From positions 1-62,401 of the forward strand of contig CAYNSQ010000003.1 in assembly GCA_964400155.1 (NCBI GenBank): a stretch of 62,401 nucleotides of DNA. The letters are read 5' to 3'. Below are positions 7,390 to 13,414 of this stretch, piece by piece. The notes beneath the pieces are model-generated. The model was not told the origin of the DNA and ran no database searches. It saw only the letters and a list, made by a program, of their open reading frames with translations. Source of the DNA: JAYTJL01 sp964400155. GTDB lineage: Bacteria; Patescibacteriota; Saccharimonadia; Saccharimonadales; UBA10212. Numbering within the stretch: position 1 is the first letter of the stretch; each line of letters starts with the position of its first letter. The translations under genes and the position numbers were made by a program.

Positions 7390-8304
7390 ATGATAGTTAC
7401 AATTTCTGGGAATAACACATATGCCTGCTCAAGGCGCCTGCATGACATTGTAAATAAGTTTGTTAGCGACCATGGTGAATTAGCAGTCGAACGTATTGAT
7501 GCGGAAGAAAAAGACGTTGCAGCTATTAAAGATGCAGTGCAGGGGGTTGGGTTTTTGACGACCAATAAACTAGTTGTGCTACGTGGAATGAGTGCCAATA
7601 AAGATGCGGTTGAAAAAGTTGAACAAATATTGAGCTCAATTCCTGATACAACCGATGTCGTACTTTTTGAACAAATAACAGATAAGAGAACTGTCTTTTA
7701 TAAATATCTAAAGGCTCATACACAGTATGAAGAGTACATGGAACTAGACGAAGCACAGCTACCCGCTTGGCTGGTGGAGGAAGCAAAAAAATCAGGCGCT
7801 GAGTTGAGTTTTTCTGACGCACGTTATTTAGTAGAACGTGCGGGGGCAGGCCAAATGCGACTCGCTAGTGAGCTAGATAAGTTAATATTGTACGACACAA
7901 CTGTTACAAAAGAGACTATTGATTTGCTTGTAGAACCTACGCCACAAAGTAAAATCTTTGACTTACTGGACGCGGCATTTGCCGGTCGAAAGAAAAAAGC
8001 ACTAGAGCTTTACAATGACCAACGAGCACAAAACGTAGAACCACAGGCAATAGCTGCTATGCTAGCATGGCAGCTGCAAATTATGACTATGGTTAAATTT
8101 GCAGGTAGAAAACCAGTCAACGAAATAGCTAAAGAAGCAGGAATGAGTCCATACCCGATATCTAAAGCAGGGAACTTGGTAGCTAGGCTACCGCTTGAAA
8201 ATTTAAAACAGATGGTAAATGATTTAACACAAATTGATTATAAATCTAAAACAACAAAGTTTGACCTGGATGAAGCCTTAAAGACTTACATAGTTAGTCT
8301 GTAG
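7390..8304 (+). CDS. holA: DNA polymerase III delta subunit
   Basis: 304 residues with the HolA layout: an N-terminal ATPase-like fold without a Walker A (VTISGNNTYACSRRLHDIV), GVGFLTTNKLVVLRG around residues 51-65, an arginine-rich helix region, then the AEEAKKSG/LVERAGAGQMRLASELDKL segment of the lid domain, and the C-terminal collar domain. HolA opens the sliding clamp during loading by the clamp loader. The ATG lies only a few bases after the right repeat arm of the preceding gene. No Shine-Dalgarno is visible. Confidence 0.9.
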   Translation: MIVTISGNNTYACSRRLHDIVNKFVSDHGELAVERIDAEEKDVAAIKDAVQGVGFLTTNKLVVLRGMSANKDAVEKVEQILSSIPDTTDVVLFEQITDKRTVFYKYLKAHTQYEEYMELDEAQLPAWLVEEAKKSGAELSFSDARYLVERAGAGQMRLASELDKLILYDTTVTKETIDLLVEPTPQSKIFDLLDAAFAGRKKKALELYNDQRAQNVEPQAIAAMLAWQLQIMTMVKFAGRKPVNEIAKEAGMSPYPISKAGNLVARLPLENLKQMVNDLTQIDYKSKTTKFDLDEALKTYIVSL

Positions 8305-8331
8305 GGAATAGTGGGTGGGATTTAAAAAGGG

Positions 8332-8372
8332 AAAACCCCGCCTTTGGTTCATTTCTGAACCTCTGGCGGGGC
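8332..8372 (-). terminator. Rho-independent terminator of GC-rich cassette 1
   Basis: Read on the minus strand: CCCCGCC, inner stem GGTTC/GAACC, GGCGGGG, then TTTTCCC. The outer 7-bp stem (8365-8371 with 8336-8342) and inner 5-bp stem are perfect. It terminates the small operon 8401-8927; read the other way it may also serve holA. Confidence 0.8.
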
Positions 8373-8400
8373 TAAATCAACCCTGTTGTTCTCCAGCCGG

Positions 8401-8592
8401 TTACTGCATGCGGTCGAAGAGGCGTGAAGCCTCGTTGAGTCGCTTCTGGCCGTGTGCGGTGAGAGCACCGAAGAACGCCGCTCCTAGAAGCGTGATCAAC
8501 GCTACTGTAACCGCCACCTTGCCACCGAACGTCATACCAGTGACGAACGTCACAGCCAGGCCGATGGTGAGAAGACTGAAAAACGCCTTCAT
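8401..8592 (-). CDS. Small membrane protein, GC-rich cassette 1 gene 3
   Basis: 63 residues with two hydrophobic helices (about residues 4-24 and 28-46) and a basic C-terminus. The ATG at 8592 is preceded by GAAGGAG and overlaps the stop of the upstream gene as ATGA, so I prefer it to longer in-frame starts. The codons are rich in G and C at the third position, unlike those of the neighbours. No family recognised. A glycine-rich two-helix layout would suit a phage holin, but this is speculation. Confidence 0.65.
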   Translation of the reverse strand: MKAFFSLLTIGLAVTFVTGMTFGGKVAVTVALITLLGAAFFGALTAHGQKRLNEASRLFDRMQ

Positions 8593-8792
8593 CACCACTC
8601 CTTCGGACTGGCAGCACCGCCAGTCTTCTTCATCAAACCGTACGAGTCTTGCACGAAGGTCGCTACTGCGACCCATCCTCTGAAGAGAGGTGACTCCTGC
8701 TTCTTGCCAGGAGCACGTTCGGTGGCGGGGAACGAGTCCCCGAACTGCCGATCGGCAGGGTCGTACTCGAAGAGTCTCACTACTCGACTCAA
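8592..8792 (-). CDS. Hypothetical 66-aa protein, GC-rich cassette 1 gene 2
   Basis: Starts with TTG at 8792, chosen because a perfect AAGGAGG lies 7 bases upstream and overlaps the end of gene 1. The protein is soluble and basic/aromatic (RLFEYDPADRQFGDSF, then LFRGWVAVATFV), without recognisable domains. It ends in an ATGA overlap with gene 3, so translation is coupled. The high GC and strong Shine-Dalgarno set it apart from the surrounding genes. Confidence 0.6.
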   Translation of the reverse strand: MSRVVRLFEYDPADRQFGDSFPATERAPGKKQESPLFRGWVAVATFVQDSYGLMKKTGGAASPKEW

Positions 8793-8804
8793 GTTGTAGC
8801 CTCC

Positions 8805-8927
8805 TTAGAGGTTGTGGATGATATGAGCGGTGTATGCGATGATCAGCCAGCATGTGCACCCAGCGAGGGTGACAACTATTGCGATGACGGCCAGACGACC
8901 GGCGTCCGTGATATTGAAGTTGGGCAT
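8805..8927 (-). CDS. 40-aa membrane peptide, GC-rich cassette 1 gene 1
   Basis: First gene of the cassette, too short for most gene callers. It begins MPNFNITDAGR and continues into one hydrophobic helix (about residues 12-36, containing two Cys) and ends in HIIHNL. An AAAGGGG sequence lies 6 bases upstream of the ATG; the stop codon TAA is part of the Shine-Dalgarno region of gene 2. No homologue recognised. The tight spacing of all three frames is the main evidence that it is translated. Confidence 0.55.
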   Translation of the reverse strand: MPNFNITDAGRLAVIAIVVTLAGCTCWLIIAYTAHIIHNL

Positions 8928-9033
8928 TTCTGCCCCTTTCTCGACGGCAATCGAGGTCTGACGGCTTTTACAACAGGGAAGAACACCTAGTGGTCAGTAT
9001 CAGGTATGACCCTGAGACCAAAAGGCAATACTT

Positions 9034-9062
9034 ATATTAGCATAAAAAGGGTAAAAAAGCAA
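9034..9062 (-). promoter_or_regulatory. Promoter of GC-rich cassette 1
   Basis: On the minus strand TTGCTT (9062-9057), a 17-base spacer and TAATAT (9039-9034). It is followed by an approximately 100-base leader containing a CTCGA/TCGAG hairpin before the first small gene at 8927. Confidence 0.65.
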
Positions 9063-9092
9063 TTAAATATAGATCAATGAACAGTTTACAGT

Positions 9093-9476
9093 TTACTTCT
9101 TGGCAGGTGTCTTTTTAGAGGTGGGTTTCTTTGAAGCTGGCTTGGTGGTAGGTTTTTTTGTAGTAGTGCTTTTTGCTTTAGGCTTTGTGCTTTCAGCTTT
9201 CTTGGTAGGTTTTAATCCGGCAGCTTTACTTCGAGCTGAGACTTGAGCCTTTTGGCGAGCGGCTTTATTACGGTGGATAACGGCTTTTTTGGCAGCCATA
9301 TCAATAGCACTCATAACTTCGCGTTCGGTTTTGGCTATTTCGGCGCTTTTGCCACCCTCTATGGCAGCAGTGAAAGCCTTAAATGCATCTTTGAGTGTGC
9401 GTTTGGTGCGAACATTGCGGGAATTAGCCTTTGCGGCTACTTTTACTCTTTTCTTGGCTGATTTGATGATAGGCAT
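9093..9476 (-). CDS. rpsT: 30S ribosomal protein S20 with long basic tail
   Basis: 127 residues. The first 85 or so are S20: MPIIKSAKKRVK, NSRNVRTKRTLKDAFKAF, then VIHRNKAARQKAQVS. S20 is a helical bundle binding 16S rRNA in the small subunit body. The remaining 40 residues are a Lys/Thr/Pro/Ala repeat (KKPTTKPASKKPTSKKT-like), making the protein much longer than the usual 85-90 residues. The tail is low complexity and likely disordered, an rRNA or DNA charge neutraliser at most. The gene is monocistronic, upstream of the GC-rich cassette and in the same orientation. Confidence 0.9.
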   Translation of the reverse strand: MPIIKSAKKRVKVAAKANSRNVRTKRTLKDAFKAFTAAIEGGKSAEIAKTEREVMSAIDMAAKKAVIHRNKAARQKAQVSARSKAAGLKPTKKAESTKPKAKSTTTKKPTTKPASKKPTSKKTPAKK

Positions 9477-9479
9477 GAA

Positions 9480-9543
9480 ATTAACTGATAACTAGCAACT
9501 AATAACTTATAACCAAAGTTAGTAGCCAGTTGCTGACTCCTTA
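9480..9543. repeat. Inverted short tandem repeats upstream of rpsT
   Basis: Left part has units like TAACTGATAACTAGCAACTAA; right part AAAGTTAGTAGCCAGTTGCTG. The reverse complement of the right part resembles the left, so an imperfect hairpin forms. It sits in the rpsT 5' region. Confidence 0.6.
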
Positions 9544-9655
9544 AAATTATCTTCGGGTAAACTATAACAGATAAGCCTAGCCAATGTCAAAGGAGTCGGC
9601 GGTAGGATATGTTCTAAATTAGCTTATACAAACAAATTTTTAGGGTAATTTATCC

Positions 9656-9684
9656 TTGCGCGAGCAATGTACTTATGATATTCT
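9656..9684 (+). promoter_or_regulatory. Promoter for the DHH-like gene
   Basis: TTGCGC (9656-9661), 17-base spacer, TATTCT (9679-9684), with a leader of about 35 bases to ATG 9727. The surrounding 9544-9655 holds nothing else that I can identify. Confidence 0.45.
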
Positions 9685-9726
9685 TTCGACAGAAGTTAAA
9701 AAAACTAAAAACTTTTTAAACAAAAA

Positions 9727-11676
9727 ATGGATCAAAACCAGGCCAAACAACAGATAGTAGACCGCGTTAAAAACGCGCAGAACGTGCTTATTACGGTTAG
9801 TACCAATCCATCTGTTGATCAATTGGCAGCTTGTATTGGCCTAACACTTTTTGTTAACAAACTAGACAAACACGGCACAGCTGTCTTTTCTGGCGCAGTG
9901 CCTTCCACAATAGAATTCTTACAACCTGAAAAAACATTAGAGACCAACACCGACAGTCTTAGAGACTTCATAATCAGCTTGGATAAAGCCAAGGCTGATA
10001 AATTGCGCTATAAGGTAGAAGACTCTGTTGTACGCATCTTTATTACTCCTTACCGAACGAGTATCACAGAGAAAGATCTGGTCTTTACACAGGGCGACTT
10101 TAACGTAGATGTTGTGTTGGCATTGGGTGTCCATGACAGAGCCCAATTGGATGCTGCAATTACCGCCCATGGGCGAATTTTGCATGATGCAACGGTAATT
10201 TCTCTAAACGCCGGGGGAGGTAATGTACCGGAAATTGGTCAGATTAACTGGCAAGACCCGTCAGCTAGCAGTCTTTGCGAAATGCTTGTAAGTATTTCAG
10301 AATCTTTTGGTACCGGACTAATTGATAACCAAATTGCCACTGCGCTGTTAACAGGCATAGTGGCCGAAACAGAAAGGTTCCGCAACCAAAAAACCTCTCC
10401 GAAAGTTATGACCATGGCCGCTCAGCTAATGGCTGCGGGGGCTAACCAGCAACTGATTGCAACACAGCTAGACCCCAAGCAAGCATTTGCCCCAATGCCA
10501 CAGGCACCTGTGCAAACAGCACCTACTGCACCTGTTCCTCTACCACCAAAACCAAATACCAATACATTGAATGTTTCGCACGAACCAACCAAACCCGACG
10601 GACCTGAAATAGATGTAAACCCCAACGAAATTCACATTGATGAGCAGGGTAATTTAAAAACACCTGAAGAAATAAATGCAGAGGTAGAAAAACTTAAAAA
10701 AATGCGGGAGGCGGCTACTGCGCCACCACCTCCACCCCCCGTGCCAGCTGTATTGGATGTACCTCCACCACCTCAGCCCGTTGCACCACCTCCATCACCT
10801 CAGCCCCTTGCACCACCTCCACCACCTCAGCCATTTGCACCGCTTCCAACTTATCCGGTGGTTACGCAAGCCTTACCGACTGGGGAGGTGCCTGTAACTG
10901 CCATGACAGAACCCGTTGTGGTGAGGCCGTCGCCTAGCCAAATGAGCGAAGCGTCTTCTTTCCCAGGCCCGCATACTCTACTAGACCCAACGGATCATCA
11001 GCCGGCACTGGGTGCGCCATTTACAGCAAATACCGAACCGGAATGGGTCGACCCATTCAATACAACTTCAATAGACCCCCTAGGCGGCGGTAGTCGTCAA
11101 GGTAGCGGGTTTTTTGGTCATACAGACCCCATTCAACCGCCATCAACACCACAAGTTGGTCCGGCTATGACTGGTCCGCCTCCGACACTAGCTGCAATGG
11201 AGTCTCCTGTTGCTCAAGCACCTATGCCAGCAATGCCACCAATGCCAAGTTATCAAATGCCCCAATCAGCATTGCCCCCAACACCAGATCAAGTAAAGCC
11301 ACTTGTAGGTGGAGTACTACCGGTACCATCTGATACACCACCAGTAGCCAATGTAGATGTGGCCCGAAATGCTGTTGAGAATGCTCTCAATTCAGCGCCA
11401 TTTGACCCTGCATATGCACCACCGGTAACTTCATTAAATGCCAATCCCGTAAATCTAGACCTGCATGTTCCGCCCACTACGACAGCTATGGGTTCTACAG
11501 CGGCGGTGCCAGGCGTTACTCCAAGTTTGCCCTTGCCAGATATGATTAGTCCTATGCCTCCGGCCGGTCCGCTGGCTAACGACATGCTACCACCGGCGCC
11601 TCCATCAGTACCGCCACCAATTTCTCCCAGTCCGGGTGTAGTAATCCCATCAGTACCTCCAGCACCACCGATATAG
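9727..11676 (+). CDS. DHH-phosphoesterase-like protein with long Pro-rich C-terminus
   Basis: 649 residues. Residues 1 to about 245 resemble NrnA-like DHH/DHHA1 phosphoesterases: VLITVSTNPSVDQLAACIGL aligns with the family's first metal motif (normally HxxPDxDxxGS), and ATALLTGIVAETERFRNQ with the later TGIxxDTxxF motif. The His and most Asp metal ligands are replaced, so it may lack catalysis. Residues about 265-649 are a Pro/Ala-rich region with PPPP repeats and no domain. A soluble nucleotide- or DNA-binding scaffold is one possibility. It has its own promoter upstream, and the stop is followed by a 52-nt inverted repeat. Confidence 0.7.
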   Translation: MDQNQAKQQIVDRVKNAQNVLITVSTNPSVDQLAACIGLTLFVNKLDKHGTAVFSGAVPSTIEFLQPEKTLETNTDSLRDFIISLDKAKADKLRYKVEDSVVRIFITPYRTSITEKDLVFTQGDFNVDVVLALGVHDRAQLDAAITAHGRILHDATVISLNAGGGNVPEIGQINWQDPSASSLCEMLVSISESFGTGLIDNQIATALLTGIVAETERFRNQKTSPKVMTMAAQLMAAGANQQLIATQLDPKQAFAPMPQAPVQTAPTAPVPLPPKPNTNTLNVSHEPTKPDGPEIDVNPNEIHIDEQGNLKTPEEINAEVEKLKKMREAATAPPPPPPVPAVLDVPPPPQPVAPPPSPQPLAPPPPPQPFAPLPTYPVVTQALPTGEVPVTAMTEPVVVRPSPSQMSEASSFPGPHTLLDPTDHQPALGAPFTANTEPEWVDPFNTTSIDPLGGGSRQGSGFFGHTDPIQPPSTPQVGPAMTGPPPTLAAMESPVAQAPMPAMPPMPSYQMPQSALPPTPDQVKPLVGGVLPVPSDTPPVANVDVARNAVENALNSAPFDPAYAPPVTSLNANPVNLDLHVPPTTTAMGSTAAVPGVTPSLPLPDMISPMPPAGPLANDMLPPAPPSVPPPISPSPGVVIPSVPPAPPI

Positions 11677-11691
11677 AGCAATTTAGCATTA

Positions 11692-11803
11692 GCCAAATTT
11701 ACATTTGCCAATAATTAACCAATTATCCATTAGCCAAAATGTCTGTTAAATGACAAAATGGCTAATAATTTGGTAAATGGAAAATTTTTAAATGTTAAAT
11801 GGC
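11692..11803. repeat. 52-nt inverted repeat overlapping the truB start
   Basis: Arms 11692-11743 and 11752-11803, loop of 8. Each arm is itself made of GCCATTTACC/GCCAATAATT-like units. The right arm contains the truB start codon and first codons (11792-11803), so in RNA the start would lie within the stem. Matching is imperfect in the middle and very good near the loop. Confidence 0.75.
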
Positions 11804-12589
11804 ATACTTTTAGTTGATAAACCCGCCGGGTGGACTAGCCACGACGTAGTCGCGAAAGTACGGTCGCTGTTGCGACAAGCTCAAAGCCAAAAGCTCAAAG
11901 CCAAAAGCTTAGAACAAGAAAATTCAGCTCAGGACTTTCGGCTTTCAGCTCGCGGATCGAAGATTCGAGTGGGTCATACAGGTACGCTAGATCCTTTCGC
12001 AACCGGACTACTCATTTTAGTCTTGGGATCTTATACCAAGAGAGCGCAAGAGTTTTCGGGTATGGACAAAACATATGAAGCAGAAATGATTCTTGGTGTC
12101 ACCTCCACTACCGGAGACCCCGAAGGTGAGGTTACAGGTTACAGTGGACAGGTTACAGCAGACAGGCTAGAACAAGTGACAAGTGGCAAGCGACAAGTGA
12201 CCAGCCATCAACCCAGCAAAAAACAGCTAGAAGCTGTTTTTGCGGGATTTGTTGGCGTTCAAATGCAAATGCCTCACAAATTCTCTGCAAAAAAGGTGGA
12301 CGGTCAAAAGGCCTACGATTTGGCCAGAGCAGGCAAAGAAGTAAAATTGGAGCCAAAACAGGTAGAAGTTTATAGTTTGGAGTTGATAGATTATAGTTAT
12401 CCAACTGTTAAATTCACAGCCACGGTTTCATCCGGGACATATATTCGCTCGCTGGCTGAAGATATAGGCAAAGAACTCGGCACTGGTGCATATCTGTCAG
12501 CCCTCCGCCGTACTACTGTAGGGAACTATAGAGTAGAAGATGCCAAACAGATTGACAAACTATCACAAAGTGATATAATAAGCTTATAA
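11792..12589 (+). CDS. truB: tRNA pseudouridine-55 synthase
   Basis: 265 residues. MLNGILLVDKPAGWTSHDVV and VGHTGTLDPFATGLL (catalytic Asp in the latter) are diagnostic; FSAKKVDGQKAYDLARAG and SSGTYIRSLAEDIG are further TruB blocks. It converts U55 of tRNAs to pseudouridine. Two in-frame insertions, at residues about 29-53 and 113-140, are rich in Gln/Lys/Ser and are encoded by short tandem repeats (11877-11950 and 12130-12202); they fall between conserved blocks and so probably on the surface. The start codon is inside a long inverted repeat, with no Shine-Dalgarno. Confidence 0.93.
   Translation: MLNGILLVDKPAGWTSHDVVAKVRSLLRQAQSQKLKAKSLEQENSAQDFRLSARGSKIRVGHTGTLDPFATGLLILVLGSYTKRAQEFSGMDKTYEAEMILGVTSTTGDPEGEVTGYSGQVTADRLEQVTSGKRQVTSHQPSKKQLEAVFAGFVGVQMQMPHKFSAKKVDGQKAYDLARAGKEVKLEPKQVEVYSLELIDYSYPTVKFTATVSSGTYIRSLAEDIGKELGTGAYLSALRRTTVGNYRVEDAKQIDKLSQSDIISL
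11877..11950 (+). repeat. Hairpin-forming short tandem repeats inside truB (first)
   Basis: Left arm repeats CTCAAAGCCAAAAG twice; right arm contains CTTTCGGCTTTCAGCT, whose complement AGCTGAAAGCCGAAAG resembles the left arm. Encodes an in-frame insertion between the DKPAGW and GHTGTLDP blocks. Confidence 0.7.
12130..12202 (+). repeat. Short tandem repeats inside truB (second)
   Basis: GGTTACAG units on the left and ACAAGTGAC units on the right; the two sets are loosely inverted with respect to each other. In frame within truB. Confidence 0.6.
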
Positions 12590-12656
12590 AAGAAACACAC
12601 CACATTCAGCCAAATACTCTTAGCTAAAAGCTAAAAAGTCAGACCAGGAGGAGTAA

Positions 12657-12926
12657 ATGAATCAGAATAACTTACACGGTGGCCGAGAAAGTATTGGTAG
12701 CGGTAACTATTACCGTGTTATTGAACATGATACTTATCAAGCCGAGGCTGAAGTAGCTAGGCTACAACAGGAAACAGATGCCAGGATTGCCGGCAGAATG
12801 GCTGTTGGCATGACGTTCTTTGCTCTGGGGGGCGGAGCCAATTTAATGCCGCTTACCCAAGCTGCAACATTAGAAGCGATCGTGGCTACTACTGAGGTGG
12901 CTGACAATCACAAAACTAACTCTTAG
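12657..12926 (+). CDS. Hypothetical protein, 89 aa
   Basis: Unrecognised. It has the textbook ribosome-binding site AGGAGG 5 bases before ATG 12657. The N-terminal 30 residues are polar with aromatic residues (GSGNYYRVIEHDTYQAE), followed by an amphipathic helix rich in Ala/Glu/Arg, a glycine-containing hydrophobic stretch around residues 48-62 (GMTFFALGGGANLM) and an Ala-rich end. One membrane-associated helix is possible. It precedes rpsO, which has its own promoter starting 13 bases after this stop. Confidence 0.6.
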   Translation: MNQNNLHGGRESIGSGNYYRVIEHDTYQAEAEVARLQQETDARIAGRMAVGMTFFALGGGANLMPLTQAATLEAIVATTEVADNHKTNS

Positions 12927-12938
12927 TGATCTTAGAGG

Positions 12939-12967
12939 TTGTCAATCTGTAAGAAGTTTGGTAGAAT
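12939..12967 (+). promoter_or_regulatory. Promoter of rpsO
   Basis: TTGTCA (12939-12944), 17-base spacer, TAGAAT (12962-12967). The start codon is at 12980, so the leader is very short and has no Shine-Dalgarno. Confidence 0.6.
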
Positions 12968-12979
12968 TGTGATTAAGAA

Positions 12980-13246
12980 ATGATAACAAGTGAGAAAAAG
13001 GCTAAGATCACTGCTGATCTAGCCGCCCACAAAACCGATACTGGCTCATCTGCTGTGCAGGTGGGTATAATGACAGAGCGAATTAAAGAGCTAACAGAGC
13101 ATCTTAAGACCCACAAAAAAGACTTTGCCGCTCGTCGCGGATTGCTTCAATTGGTTGGAAAACGACGTCGTTTGCTACAGTACATTGCCAGCGAAAACGG
13201 TGAAGATTACTTAAAATTAATCAAACAACTCGGCATCCGCCGCTAA
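12980..13246 (+). CDS. rpsO: 30S ribosomal protein S15
   Basis: 88 residues, standard length. TDTGSSAVQVGIMTERI, LKTHKKDFAARRGLL and LVGKRRRLLQYI are the conserved S15 segments that contact the central domain of 16S rRNA. rpsO-pnp is the classic bacterial gene order, and a hairpin lies just after rpsO, as in other bacteria where RNase III or similar enzymes separate the two messages. Confidence 0.97.
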   Translation: MITSEKKAKITADLAAHKTDTGSSAVQVGIMTERIKELTEHLKTHKKDFAARRGLLQLVGKRRRLLQYIASENGEDYLKLIKQLGIRR

Positions 13247-13260
13247 GTGCCCAGACTACG

Positions 13261-13280
13261 ATTCGCCCGAGTCGGCGAAT
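13261..13280 (+). other. rpsO-pnp intergenic hairpin
   Basis: Perfect 7-bp stem ATTCGCC/GGCGAAT with a 6-base loop and no following U-run, so a processing or stability hairpin is more likely than a terminator. The remaining 130 bases before pnp show no clear promoter; AAGGAAAGAATGACGAG precedes the start. Confidence 0.6.
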
Positions 13281-13414
13281 AAGCTTGTGCACATAAAATC
13301 AATTAAATGGGTAATTGCGAACAGAGATTCAGATATATCGCTAGGACAAGCACAGGCAGCATATATTTGTACCCTGAGCGTAAATAAGCCCAAGGAAAGA
13401 ATGACGAGAATTTT

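Noticed and set aside
8315..8683. 122-residue plus-strand ORF in cassette 1
   Set aside because: It runs through the terminator and opposite to the promoter and Shine-Dalgarno signals; shadow of the minus-strand genes.
8401..8859. One 152-residue minus-strand gene covering cassette 1
   Set aside because: It has no Shine-Dalgarno at its start and overlaps two frames with strong sites; the three small coupled genes explain the sequence better.
13281..13414. Promoter in the rpsO-pnp spacer
   Set aside because: Only isolated TTGCGA and TATATC-like motifs at wrong spacing; readthrough from rpsO is enough.
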